A DNA stretch of 64,000 nucleotides from Ochotona curzoniae (GCF_017591425.1 NW_024465369.1:24489501-24553500), one strand, 5' to 3'. Positions 12,319-24,383 are shown, counted from the stretch's first letter. The notes: generated by a model from the sequence alone, not told the origin. Translations and numbers: made by a program.

Positions 12319-12839
12319 CCACACAGCTATCTTAAAAGGTTTTGTTTAAACATACACACGCATTCCGTTAGAAAGGGTTTGCAAGTTCTATTCCAGGAAC
12401 TTTTTAAAAAGTTCTTGAAGAGATAACTAGCCCCAACAAAATTGAAATAGTCAGCCAGTCAATAAGGCAGTCAGGAAAAAAATGAATTAACTGGGGTGAT
12501 TAGACTCCTAACATGCAAAACATGTGATATTCCGCAGAAGACTAGAAGTGGCTTCAAGTTTGGCCTGTTGTGTTATTCAGGACTACAAAAGTTTAAGAAG
12601 GGGGAAACTAAAATGTAACATTGTGTTAACTTGGCTCCTCTGAATGACCCATGAGTGAACTAATAAATAATTTGGTCACTAGGCAAATTACACCTATAAG
12701 AAAGGAGGTCATTATTGAAAACACCATGTTATTGTCCAAATTCCTCAAATTATTTATTTCCAATAGAAAATGTAACATCAGTATGAGATGTGTAACTAAA
12801 GGAAGCGTCTCCAACAAAGCCAAGCTGACATTTCATCTT

Positions 12840-13121
12840 CTAAGGCTTAGGTTTCGTCCAAAATTCCCTGTACAAGGAATAGCCCATACCAACAATCATT
12901 GCTCCTACCACAAAACCTTGAGCAGCCATGCGCACATGGATCTGGTGAAGGGACATTTTTGTATTTCCCCTGCTTTTCAGTCTGTAGAGCCCATATGCAA
13001 CAATGGCTACAAAACTTGCCATCCCAAAGGGGACAAATGGTGCCTCTTTAGCTTTTTGGATAAGCTTGGATCCCTGATCTTCATCAGATGAAGAAAGAGA
13101 AACATCTGTATTGGTTGACAT
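12840..13121 (-). CDS. HIGD1A: HIGD1A-like retrocopy, intact 93-codon frame
   Basis: The frame encodes 93 residues, starting MSTNTDVSLSSSDEDQGSKL and ending YREFWTKPKP. This is the length and pattern of HIG1 domain family member 1A, a small hypoxia-induced inner mitochondrial membrane protein that acts on respiratory complexes. Two hydrophobic segments (about residues 29-48 and 66-84) flank the conserved loop LKSRGNTKMS. The ATG chosen matches the family start; the frame is open for 15 more codons upstream. The coding sequence has no introns, whereas the parent gene does, so this is a retroposed copy. Whether it is expressed cannot be told here; substitutions are few and no stop has been gained. 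Confidence 0.85.
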   Translation of the reverse strand: MSTNTDVSLSSSDEDQGSKLIQKAKEAPFVPFGMASFVAIVAYGLYRLKSRGNTKMSLHQIHVRMAAQGFVVGAMIVGMGYSLYREFWTKPKP

Positions 13122-13517
13122 AGTGATTGCTTGAACAATTTTCTGACAGTGACAAACACCACACACTCACCAACTGGCTTCTTTGTTTTTAATTTACTCA
13201 AGTTACATGCCTATCATTGGTGATCTGGGTACTTGATTCTGTGGTATCATTATTTGGTATTCAAACTGACAAGGCTGAACTGACAGTCACTAAACAATGG
13301 CTTTTAAAAAAGGATTTGACTGGAAGTGACACAGGTCACAAGCAAATCACATGTTCACACCTAACTTTAGGAAGTCAGCAAAGGGCAGTCCTATTATTTG
13401 CCTTAGAGAAGGATCAAAAATATTTTGTGGACAGTAAGAATTATTAGATATGATGTCTCCAAACCTGAATAATCTCTCCCTGTTTTATACTTTTGTAACA
13501 TTCTGTAAAATTCTGTG

Positions 13518-13645
13518 AGGGTACTTCAAAAAATTCATGGAAAAGAGAATTAAAAGGTAAGTGTATTTGGGTGTGAAAAATGTGAAATCCATATAGTTTT
13601 TTTTCATAATGTGCATTTTCATGAATTTTTTGAAGACACTTATGC
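13518..13645. mobile_element. small palindromic DNA transposon (MITE-like)
   Basis: Terminal inverted repeats face each other: TACTTCAAAAAATTCATG at 13520-13537 and CATGAATTTTTTGAAGACA near 13618-13637. About 80 bp separate them. The structure suggests a non-autonomous mariner-like element; I cannot name the family. Confidence 0.6.
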
Positions 13646-14189
13646 CTCATTGTTATTTATATTAAAATTATGATAAAATCCTGTATTAATATAGAATTTG
13701 AGTTTGATGAGTTCGGAGGTTGGCTTTATACCTGTGAAATTCCTACCCAGCTAACTGGGCAAACTCATGCCAGTCATTCATTAACCTTGCGTTAGAAAAA
13801 TCCTTCCTGTGTCAGTTTGCATCAGTGGTCCTCAAACTCACCTTCATAATAATTTGGAGAAGTGAAAGTAAAAAGGAAATACCTGAACCTCAGCCCAGAG
13901 TAGTTCAGTCACAATCTTAGAATGGGCTCAGCCCTCAGAATTTTTTAAGCTCTGTACAATATTTAATAAACACTTATAAGAAATTATATAAACAATATAC
14001 AAATGCTGGCTTACAAGATCATTATTTATTTGCTTTCTAGTGAACCTCTTTGAATATTCAGCATTGTTTTTTGTTATATTCCATAGCTTACTTGCTTTCC
14101 TGTGATTTTTTGGCACCAAACCCTGCTTGTACTTATTTATTCATTTTTATATTCACTTGTATATTGTGTTTGTCTTCTGCTCTACACTC

Positions 14190-14522
14190 TTTTAAAAAAT
14201 ATTTATTTATTTATTTGTTGGAGAGGTAGATTTACAAAGAACAAGAGACAGAAAGATCTTCTGTCCAGTGATCTACTCCCCAATGGCCACAATGGTCAGA
14301 GCTAAGTCAACCCAAAGCCAGTAACCAGGAGCTGCTTCTGGGTCTCCCACTGGTGCAGATGCAGTGTCCTAAGGTCATGGGCCATCCTCTACTACTTTCC
14401 CAGGCCACAAGCAGGGAGCTAGATGGGAAGTGGAGCAGCCGGGAAATGAATCCGTGCCCATTTGGGATCCCAGTGCATTTAAGGCAAGGACTAGACTATA
14501 GCTACTAGGCTACTGCTCCTAG
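14190..14522 (-). mobile_element. CSINE, near full-length
   Basis: Reversed copy from ATTTATTTATTTATTTGTTG to a degraded head GGCTACTGCTCCTAGC; CTTCTGTCCAGTGATCTACT and CATTTGGGATCCCAGTGCAT are clear. Confidence 0.88.
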
Positions 14523-14629
14523 CTTTCTTACTCTGCACTTTAAGAACCATCAATGCATCTAATTAGTTCATAATATACCTAGTACTTGTCACTGTGTCTG
14601 TCACACAGAAAGTTTCCCTACTCTTTTTT

Positions 14630-14959
14630 TTAAGATTTATTTATTTATTTATTGGAAAGTCAGACATACAGAGAGGAGGAGAGACAGAGAGGAAGATCCT
14701 CTGTCCAATGATTCACTCCCCAAGTGAGCGCGCAATGGCCAATGCTATGCCAATCTGAAGCTAGGATCCAGGAACTTCTTCCGGGCATCCCACACAGGTG
14801 CAGGGTCCCAAGGCCTTGGGCCATCCTCAACTGCCTTCCCAGGCCATAAGCAGGGAGCTGGATGGGAAGTGGAGCTGCCAGGATTAGAACCGGCGTCCAT
14901 ATGGGATCCTGGGGTGTTCAAGGTGAGAACCTTAGCCACTAGGCCATGCTGCCAGGCCC
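14630..14959 (-). mobile_element. CSINE, full-length with target-site duplication
   Basis: Reversed copy from TAAGATTTATTTATTTATTT to CATGCTGCCAGGCCC. The flanks share AGTTTCCCTAYTCTTTTTT, at 14611 and 14960. Confidence 0.95.
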
Positions 14960-15084
14960 AGTTTCCCTATTCTTTTTTCACTTTTATTTCTCTACTATCC
15001 CTGCTCATATTTACCTGTTTCTTTGTATTCCATCTCCTCTGTAGAATGATTTCTGTTTTCTTGTATTGGTTCTTTTGTTTTTCT

Positions 15085-15405
15085 ATTTTTTTTTTTTAAG
15101 ACTGACTTATGTTTATTGCAAAGGCAGATCAAATTTATGGAGAGAAGGAAAGATCTTGCAGCTTCTGGTTCACTCCTTAGCCTGAACTGCTGGAGTTGAG
15201 CCTCCCTGGAACCAGGAGCTTCTTTCAGGTCTCCCACATGGGTGCAGGGTCCCAAGGCGTTAGTCATCCTCCTCTGCTTTCCCAGGTCATAAGCAGGGAG
15301 TTGGATTGGATGGGGAACAGCTGGGACACAAATTGGCACACATACGGGATTCTGACACTTGCAAGATGAAGATTTAGCCATTGAGCCATCATGCCGGCCG
15401 GGCCC
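15085..15405 (-). mobile_element. CSINE, near full-length
   Basis: T-run, AAGACTGACTTATGTTTATT, TGGTTCACTCCTTAGCCTGA and the head CATGCCGGCCGGGCCC. Confidence 0.88.
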
Positions 15406-16309
15406 TTTTTCCTTTCATTAGATGAGATAAATTTTGAAAATTAAGACAAAATACAAATATAATGTATTTGAAAAATATAAAACAGTGCCATACACTTAGG
15501 CACGGTTATTAGTATTGTATGTGATCACCTCCAGGGCAAGTCAGCTAATCAGTGGTCCAGCTAGTCTCATACTGGAACTCTGGGTCATCCAATGGTGTCC
15601 ATTGCTTGGATGTCAGATAATCAGCTTTTTATACAATTATAGTGATCCAGCAATAACATTGGTGCAAATTTTGTAAACCTGTACTTGGTACCACAACAGT
15701 TAGCATCTGTATTTAAAAATCTATCATCTTAACTTTCAAATATTTTAAGTACATTTTTCTTTTGAGAGAAAACCAAACATTTATTTATATTCATAAGAGC
15801 TGAATATTTTTGATAAAGGCAGAAATGTGGATAACAAAAAATACTTATATTTGTAACGATGGTCACCTTTTAAAAAACTCACATCCTAATAAAAGCACCT
15901 ATTAAAACTGAAGTAGCATTAATTTATGGTTGACTTCATAAGAGTGTGCTTTAGATTTCATCCCATTTTCTTTAAAAAGCTTTGAATGATTATGTGCAGG
16001 ATGGTTGTTGCCTCATGTCTGCTGTCTGTTTTGGTGTATCAAGCATTTGTTTAGAATGCTTTTTCCCTTTGCTTTTTTCAGCATTTTTGGTTTTTTGCTT
16101 GCTTGTTTTGTGTGTGTGTATATATGTCATTATTTTGTTTTGTTCTTTGGTTTGGAAATACCTACATATTGCTTTATTCTTAGCTTAAGGGAAGATTATA
16201 TCAAATAGATTGTTGTGACTTCTGTATTTCCTGTGCACACTTCTATTTTTTTGTAATTAATCTCTTTGGAATTATGGTTTTTCTTTCACTGTATAACTCG
16301 ATTTTTGTT

Positions 16310-16583
16310 CAGTAATAAATAAATAGAGAGTGGGGGAATGAGAGAGAGAGAGAGAATCTCCTGTCCATTGGTTTACTCCATAGATACCCAGCAACAGCTG
16401 GGAAGCTGAAGCCAGGAGCAGGAACTCAGTGGGTATAGGGTCATGAATACTTCAGCCATCACCTGCTATTTCCTCTGGTAAGTCTTACCAGGAAGCTGGA
16501 ATGGAAAATTGGGCTACAGCTCTAACCACAGACACTTCATTATAGAATGCATGCGTAACTGTTGAGCTGAAACTCTGCTGCTG
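16310..16583 (-). mobile_element. CSINE, old
   Basis: AATAAATAAATAGAGAGTGG, a GAGAGA run, TCCATTGGTTTACTCCATAG and AAGCCAGGAGCAGGAACTC in order. Confidence 0.65.
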
Positions 16584-17171
16584 TGAAAAGCTTTTCGGGT
16601 CCAGAAACTGTCTACCTCTGTTGTAGTCAGTTCATAGCATATGAGTTCTCAAGTCTGTGACTATTGAATTAATAAATAAAAAATATTCATTTGTCCATGT
16701 ATGTATATATAGGTATGTAACATTCCATACATGGTTTTGCATAGTGTAATTTGGAAGATGTGTTAGTTAATGAATTTTGAATTATTTTTGCTTCCCAAAA
16801 TAAACATTTGTGGGTAACAAATAGAATTTTAGTTGAATGGTGTTAGCACAGATGGGGCCACTAATAACTATAAGGATTTTCAATCCAGTTGTAACATCCA
16901 TTATGGAACAATTATGATACCTTAATGTCCTGTTTTGGGACATCAAGGTTCTGCTTTATTCTTTGTGTCTGTTATAAGTTAGGAAAAAATGTTATTGCCA
17001 CTTTTCCATGTTTATTATTTTGAACTGATCAGTAAGTAATGCTTACTTATGATAAAGATAGTCAAGTGTTGTGTTTGTTCCTTTCTCATTGTAATGGAGT
17101 GAAATAATAGTAATCCAGGATAGGGGGCAATCGCTCTGTTCTGGTGAGACCGATCTTATAGATGCCTAGTG

Positions 17172-17232
17172 TGACTGGTGCTCATGGCATCAGTCTCTCT
17201 CTTTTTGTCTCTGTCTCTCACACACACACAGA
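17172..17232. repeat. CT/CA-rich simple sequence
   Basis: Interrupted TCTCTC and GTCTCT motifs pass into a short (CA)n run with no gene context. Confidence 0.6.
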
Positions 17233-17483
17233 AGAAGAGGAAAAGAGAGAAATATTTTTAAGTAGGTGAAAATTGTTTCAAAATTAGTATCAAAGGTGAT
17301 CCTAAAGGGGAAGAAGTGTTGCAGTGTGCATTATGCACCGGACCACAAGTTCTTTGGTTAAGCTCCTCTTAACATTGATTGAATCTCTTTGTATTAAGTA
17401 ATGGTGTCATCTCCTCTTCCCTTCTGTTGTATTGCTTCTCTCCACTGCCTGTTCTTCACAGAAATTTTTATACTCTCAAAAAT

Positions 17484-19638
17484 AATGGCTCAGCAGTGCA
17501 CCAAGTGGTGCCAAGCTCTGCCTGCTGGCCGCCCAGCGGCGAGCTCTGGGGTTTTGATGATATGAAATAGCTGCTTAGGGACACCCATAAGTAAGACCAG
17601 CGTTAGCATAGGTGAGACACTAATTTCTGATGATTCCCAGGACTCGGGACATGAAACCTTAATGCAGGTGTGGGACTGAGACCTGAATGTTTGGAGTAAG
17701 CAAACTTTAGTCCACAAACATTATTGGAACACAGGGTGCAGCTCAGGACATGCCCAGCTTGGTTTTGGCTCCACTGGTCCACATTAAGCACAGAGTTGAG
17801 CCACGGTGTCTAAGGCAGGGGTTGTGACAGGTGGATGGGGTGGCGGTCGGGTCTGAATACAGTCGTTGTCTCCCTTGGCACAAGTGTGGACTGGAAAAAG
17901 ACGTACCGGGCCGGGCCAGACCGCAACACCTTCTGGCGCTTTGGAGTACCAGGGTAGATGTGGGACAGACTAGGCTAGGTCCCAACTCCAACTGAGCCAT
18001 ATATGAGCTATGTGGGGATGTGGACGACCATGGCTGGGCTGAAACACCCTACAGCAAGAACCAGAATGGGATGATGGCCAGTTAGGAAAGGCCACTGTTC
18101 CTGCTAGGACAGGAGGCAAACTGGCACATGAACCCACTGGTATGCACGAAACCTGGCACATGGAGGGGTTCTGATGGAGGAGCCCGGGCAACTCCTCTGG
18201 TAGGACACAGACCCCGCAGGTCAGCTCAAGAAACACGGAAGGTAACAGCCAAGAGGTCATGGAAAGTGTCCCACTGGCATGCATTTGGCATGGGTCGGGG
18301 GCGGACCAGGCTGAATCTGCTCATGTCATCCACTGGTAAATCCGAACGCCAGAACAGAGTGTGGGTCGAACCAGGTCTGGTCGTGACAAGAGCAACACAC
18401 AATTTGGAATGCCAAGGTGAGGTAGCCTGAGCCGGATGCAGCCGCAGCACCCAACCAGCACACGTGAGAACCAGGAAGGGAGGAGGCAGAGCTGACAGGG
18501 GAATAAGGGGTGGTTCCCTAGTTGAACAGCAACTTACACTGAGGAGCGTGAGCTGGGTAGGGGGTAGACCAGACCAGGCAGGGACACAGCACCTGCGCAC
18601 CTCATGTGGACCAGATTGGGTGAAAGCCAGGCTGGGCTGACTATTCCCATTGTTGGAAGCTACAATCAGAGTAGGTGAGGGTTGTTGGGGCTTGGTCGTA
18701 GCATCAGCTGGCGGAAGCTGATACAAAGGGTTAGACATGTCGAGTTGAATCACAGGGCCAACTGGAGAGGGTACAACTGGAATGGGAGTGACCTGGGAGG
18801 GAAATAGTGGGCTCCTCCCTCTTGGGTCATCACCTTCCACGGGGGGGCATGGGAACTGGGTCAGGGGCTGGGGTGGCTAGACAGACACCCAACAACATCC
18901 GTTAGGGCCAGTTGGATGAGATGGTTGGATGGAAGTAGGTTGCAACACCCGTTGGCAAGTATATGAACAGAAGGGTATTTGGGACAGACTGGACTAGTAT
19001 GCCATACATATTGGCAAGCCAGGGTAGGGGGTGGGCCTGGTTGGGGTTACTGTTGGCCGCCCTGACTGGGCTGCAGCTCCTACTGGTACATGTGAGGGCC
19101 AAGTATGTCCAGGGCGGAACCAGGCCGGACTACAGGAGAACATGGGTGGAGACAGAACCGACCCAGCAACTGCAACCACCAGCTGATTGGGGCAATGGAC
19201 TGTGGCGGGCCCTATGCTTACTAGAACACGCAGGAATCTGGACGTGGAATACCTCAAAATTTCTTTGAGGATCTCCCTAGTCGAGACACTGGACTCAGAG
19301 TCCTAACCAAGAAAAGACAGAACAAGTCAAGCCACAACCTCAGCTATCTGTTGGCAGCAAAAAACTGGGCAAATGGAGACTCTAGAAGGGACTGTGTCAA
19401 TCAATGGACTCTTCAACGACCACATCGTGCTTGGAGTGGCGAGACTGGCAGCGACCCATGAATGGTGAACTATTGGAACCACTCGATTGAGTATCTCAGA
19501 GCATGCCCCACATCCGGGACTTAGGGTGGGTGGGAAACTGGGTGGGGTTTCTTCCTCTATATGCCCCTTTAGGCCTTGAACCTTTTTTTTTTACCCCAAT
19601 TAAATATGTAAAGATTGTCAAAATTAAAAAAAAAAAAA
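17484..19638 (+). mobile_element. L1-tail-like GC-rich retroelement copy with poly-A tail
   Basis: About 2.15 kb of GC-rich sequence in an AT-rich intron ends in AATTAAATATGTAAAGATTG and a poly-A tract (19624-19638). The interior consists of degenerate units of about 50-80 bp marked by ACTGG.A/TACATGTG-like motifs. It has no long coding frame and no reverse-transcriptase remnant. It matches the reverse complement of 62015-64000 over at least 1.9 kb. A likely target-site duplication, AATGGCTCAGCAG at the 5' edge and AATGGCTCAGGAG after the poly-A, suggests insertion by L1 machinery. I read it as the 3' portion of a lagomorph L1 family; a separate non-autonomous element is possible. Confidence 0.7.
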
Positions 19639-19639
19639 T

Positions 19640-22600
19640 GGCTCAGGAGCAGCCACTTAAGTTTGCTGTGTTGGAGGGGTCCAGTAGAGAAAAAGTATTC
19701 AGAAAGGCAGCAAATGAGTTTGTCAAATAATGAGGGAGAGAGAAAGTGGGTAAAGTGGCAAAAAGGATAATAGAATATTGTGTAGGAAAATTACCATTTT
19801 TGACATGCTTGAACCTTACATTTCCATTATGATTTCGACCTTTAGTAGTCAGATTTCTAATGAGTAAGGATATTGTGGATGTAGTTACTCAAGAAACCAG
19901 CAGTTTTTCAAGAATAGGGAAACTGGTGCCTCCATGATCATGGTGGTGATTATTGATTTGTCACAGATGTATAGTGTTAGATATAATAGGTTTTCTTACC
20001 ATAGTATAATGTTGTGTTCTTACTCTAATACAGGTTCTTATGAAAGTCAATACTTTCAAGATTTCTCAGAACTATAATATTGTTGTGTTAATATTATGTA
20101 TCTGAGTTATTACAATTCCTATTGTACTTACAATATATGGGAATATTAGCAAGTGTCATTTGAAAAGTAATGCATCATTGTTTTGACATTTCCATTCTTA
20201 TTTTCTTTGCTTCTTTTTGTCTTTTTTTTTTTTTTTAAGAATTAATGTGCCATCTGGAAACCTGAGATCATGCCATAAAAGGAATTTAGGATTTTTTTTT
20301 CTTTTGGCAATCAGTCACCAGAATATGCTGTGAATGTGCACCTTATCAGAATAAATAAATATAATTAGGTGTATTAACACATATGTCTCAAAATGCTTCT
20401 GTATTGGAAATTCTTACATGACTATTGTGAGGTTTTTTTTAAATTACTGTTCTATCATGTTAAGATAACTAGTGGGACAGTTATCGGATCCTCAAACTTA
20501 AATGTAAATCAAAACCTTATGACTTAATAGTTTTAAACTATTTCAAATGCTGTATGCTGAATCTTCTTATTAAAATAAGCAAATATAATTAATTTATGTT
20601 TTTCAGAGGGGAGAGTTGCAGTATTACATTGCAATTAGCTTGTTCTGTTCTCTTCTGAATAACATAGTCATTGAAACTGTCAGCCAAAGGACCTTTTTTT
20701 TTGGAACATTTTTTTTAACTCTTAAAAAAGTAACAAGTTTTTTAAATTAATTGAGAGAAAACAGCTGAAAACGTGCATTGAAAGGGTTAAGTCGACATGA
20801 AAGAATTCATTTCCACTTTAATGACCTAGCCTTGCTGGGTTAGGACGATGGGGAACATGCTTCTGACTTGTACTCCTATTGCCAATTAACACCTCCTATA
20901 ACAGGTTGCCTCAGCTAGTCATTGAAGCTCAGGCAGTAGAAATAGTTTACATGCAGCTTGTTTTTCACACTAGTTGTTTAATACTCACAAAATTAAAGTA
21001 TTAAAAGGTTGTTTCTTACCTTGCTGGGCAAGAGATAAACAATTCAGTGGTAGTTATTTGTGTATGTTTGAATTCACTTACTTTGTATGTATGTTTTTAA
21101 GGGATTCTTAATTGAGGAAGCTGAAGGTGGTGGTTTCATCCAATTTTTAATTTTATGATTAAATTTGTTAAGGGTTATTTGATACCATAAAAATGCAAAG
21201 AATTATTTTCTGACTACTCTTCCAATACATTATATATTTATCATCACATTTACTCATTAACAAAATTCATTTTCTTTTTGTCCAAAAAGTATCTTGATAG
21301 ACTTTTAAGTATAATTCTAAAATGTAAGATCAAATATCCACTTTTTAAAAGCTAATGCAAAAATAAATGTTAATACTGCAACTTTTTTTTTTTTTATAAA
21401 TTTTAAAATGTTTAATGTCCTGTCTCAGTAGAACCAGGTTTTGAGTGTTGCAGTTCATTGATGCTATTTATTTTACATTTCTTTTAAGTGACACTTTGGT
21501 TCATGTTTAATCAGCAGATATTTTAATAACATAATAAAATTGGCTAAATAATTGATATCAGTTCACACTAAGAGAAAGGTGGAGTAATATAACTAATAGT
21601 GTTAACAAATTTGTTAAAAGGCCTGAGAAGGTAACACTTTGAGGCGTTAGTTTCTATGCTGTTATAATGGCAAATGCCTTTTTTTTAGCACTTAGTCAAC
21701 AAGGGCTACCCTAGTAAAAGTCACAGCTTTTTATGCTGGATCAGATTTTAACCTTCTAAATGGGAAGAGGGACAAAAAAAGCAGAAACATCCTGTGTCTC
21801 ATTTAATTTAACCACATGTAAATTTTATAGGTCTAAATGATAATTTATGCTTTACTAAATGTGACAGATCAAAATTCATTGTGCATAGGTAAGTTTGATG
21901 TCTTTGTGGAGTTGCTAAGAGGTTTTATATCACTTACTGGTTTGATTGTTCATGTATGAATAAAGGCTGGTCACACTGTCTGCTTATGACTCAGCTGTTT
22001 GCCCTACACAATTCTGTTGAATAGCTGATAGTTTTCATTCAGTTTATAAATACAAATTTTTTTCTCCATTTTTAAAGCAAAGCAATTTTATGAAGTATTT
22101 ATCTCAGTGCAGGAATTAAACATTAAGGATTTACATAGCAAAAGTAATCATCTTGGTTTCTTTTGTTTGTAGGGGTTATGGTACTTACTAGTTTCATCTT
22201 TTTGTTTTTACAGAAATAAATTACAAAACCCTATTTTCATTTTTACATAGTAATATCCATTTAAGTTTAACAATTGGCGAGCCTTCAGATATGTCTAATA
22301 TCAATGGTGCATGTCTGTTTTATAGTGGCAGGGTGCAAAGTGTAGGGTTTTTTTTTTTTTGCCTAATTATTACTTAAGTGCCCTCAATTACTCTAAAAAT
22401 CTTTAAGTCGAACTTATAATCAGTCTCAAAAAATGACTTCGTGTTTTCTTTATTATAGTAGTAGAATACTGTTACAAAGTCAGCCAAGATGACTGAAAAA
22501 GTTAATGTACTTAATAAGCTAAATTAAGCATAAAAAAGAAATCCATTTTTTCCATTGCTGCTTTTTATATTAGTAACAGCCTAAGTCAATTAAAAAAATT

Positions 22601-22907
22601 GTTTTTTACCGTTGGTTAGGTACCATATTACCCACATCTGCATCTGTGTACATATTACAGTCGTCTCCGTTTTAAAAAATAAAGAAACTGAGGTATGCAA
22701 AACTCATGTGACTTGTCCAGGGAGAAATATAAGTGTCTTCCCATTCATTTTTTTGTTTGATTTATATAATTGTACAATTTCTGTAAATATCACTTTATTC
22801 AGCCTTTAGTTCAGTTCCTTAAACATGATAAAGTTTTAATAAATGAAACCCGATTGAAGTAATTCACATTCTACACAGGCATTAGGATTTTTATGTCCTG
22901 CAAATGG
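19640..22907. other. 3.3-kb SINE-free, AT-rich unique block
   Basis: No CSINE, MIR or L1 piece was recognised although flanking DNA is dense in them. No long frame is present. This could be chance, or purifying selection against insertion as seen around regulatory DNA. Confidence 0.5.
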
Positions 22908-23165
22908 GAGGCAGGGGTTTGACACAGTGATTGAGATGCCTTGAGACGCCCCATCTTGTGTGAGAGTGCCTTGCTTGAGGGCCCTGCTCTGCTCCTTATC
23001 CCAGCATTCCTGTTAATGTGCACATGTGGAAGACAGTGCTGGCTCAACTAGGTGGTTTAAGAAGGAGACCCTGAGTTTACACCTCCTCGTTTTGGCTCAG
23101 TCCAACCCCTGCTCTTACAGGTGCTGGGTGAATGAGAAAGGAGATGGCAGATCTCTATTGTTTTT
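22908..23165 (+). mobile_element. CSINE, old
   Basis: GACACAGTGATTGAGATGCC, TTATCCCAGCATTCCTGTTA and GGGTGAATGAGAAAGGAGAT are diverged head, middle and tail landmarks. Confidence 0.6.
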
Positions 23166-23177
23166 CTCTTTGCGTTT

Positions 23178-23511
23178 TTCTTTTTCCCAAGACTTACTGT
23201 ATTTTATTTTATTGGAAAGGCAGATTTACAGGAAGAGGAGAGATAAAGAGACCTTCTGTCCTCTTGTTCACTCCACATGTGGTCACAATGGCCAGAGCTG
23301 ACCCCATCCAAAGGAACCCCACCCAGGAACTTCTTTCGGGTCTCCCATGTGGATACAGTGTCCCAAAGGTTCGGGCTATCCTCTACTGCTTTTCCAGGCC
23401 ACAAACAGGGAGCTGGGTGGGAAGTGATGCAGTGGTTTATGAACCTGTGCCCATATGGGATCCCAGTGGATGCAAGGTGAAGTTTAGCCACCAGGCTATT
23501 ACGCCAGACCC
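23178..23511 (-). mobile_element. CSINE, near full-length
   Basis: TTTTATTGGAAAGGCAGATT begins the reversed tail; CCCATATGGGATCCCAGTGG and the head TATTACGCCAGACCC end it. The 148-codon + strand frame here is repeat read-through. Confidence 0.9.
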
Positions 23512-23744
23512 ATCTCTGTATTTTAAATTAATTAAAAGTCTTTTAAATAGGACATGTATAATTTGTACTTACATGTGATCACATATATATTTTAGTTGAA
23601 TATAAACAAAGCTTAAGTACAGTTGTTTAACTTGAGAAAACAATGTATGTTTCTTGTTAAAGTCATAAAATTGAAAAAGGACACATGGGGTCAGAAATAA
23701 TTAAAGGACTTGAAAACTTTCTGTACCTAAAGAATAATAATAAA

Positions 23745-24045
23745 AAATCAATGCCTAGAGCTGTCATTTTGTAGCGGATGAAACCATTGCCCGCAACATG
23801 TGTATTCCATATGGGTGCTGGATCAAGGATACTTCACTTCCCATCCACCTCCCTGCTGGTACACCTGGAAAGCAGTACAAGAAGGTCCAAGTATTTGGAC
23901 TCACATGGGAGATCTGTAAGAAGATCCTGGCTCCTGGGTTTTAGGTCTATTACAGCCATCTGAGAAATGAAGCAGCAGATGGAAGGCCTCTATCTCTGTC
24001 TTTCCTCTTCTTTCTGAAGCTGTGACTGTTACATAAATAAATGTT
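23745..24045 (+). mobile_element. CSINE, old, host of a younger CSINE
   Basis: ATTCCATATGGGTGCTGGAT, CACTTCCCATCCACCTCCCT and CTGTTACATAAATAAATGTT mark it. The next SINE has inserted into its A-rich tail. Confidence 0.75.
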
Positions 24046-24050
24046 AAAAA

Positions 24051-24383
24051 GGGCCCGGCGGCGTGGCCTAGTGGCTGAAGTCCTCGCCTTGAACGCACCG
24101 GGATCCCATATGTGCGCTGGTTCGAATCCCAGCAGCTCCACTTCCCATCCAGCTCCCTGCTTCTGGCCTGGGAAAACAGTCGAGGACGGCCCAAAGCTTT
24201 GGGACCCTGCACCTGTGTGGGATACCCAAAAGTTCCTGGCTCCTGGCTTTGGATTGACATAGCATTGTTTGTTGCACTCACTTGGGGAGTGAATCATCGG
24301 ATGGAAGATCTTCCTCTCTGTCTCTCCTCCTCTCTGTATATCTGACTTTCCAATAAATAATAAAAATAAATAAATAAATAAAC
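24051..24383 (+). mobile_element. CSINE, full-length, young
   Basis: Head GGGCCCGGCGGCGTGGCCTA, B-box-like GGTTCGAATCCC and tail with AATAAATAAATAAATAA. The target-site duplication AAATGTTAAAAA lies at 24039-24050 and 24384-24395. Confidence 0.96.

Larger units (their letters stand above)
11525..13200 (-). pseudogene. HIGD1A: HIGD1A processed retrocopy with long 3' UTR
   Basis: The intact coding frame sits at the 5' end. The non-coding sequence on its 3' side is read as the parental 3' UTR: it continues unbroken apart from one SINE at 11986-12318. On the minus strand it ends in an ATTAAA hexamer near 11585 and an A-rich stretch at about 11524-11570 that looks like a decayed poly-A tail. A 5' leader of about 75 bases may also be retained. 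Target-site duplications were not located, so both outer edges are approximate. Confidence 0.65.
15406..17483. other. unique AT-rich DNA around an old CSINE
   Basis: Apart from the CSINE at 16310-16583 and simple sequence near 17172, nothing beyond intronic sequence is seen. Confidence 0.5.

Noticed and set aside
18226..18840. 204-codon minus-strand frame, the longest in the window
   Set aside because: It lies wholly inside the repeat copy at 17484-19638, antisense to its poly-A tail; the equivalent frame is not preserved in the other copies.
23132..23578. 148-codon + strand frame
   Set aside because: Covers two adjacent CSINEs and ends in intron sequence.
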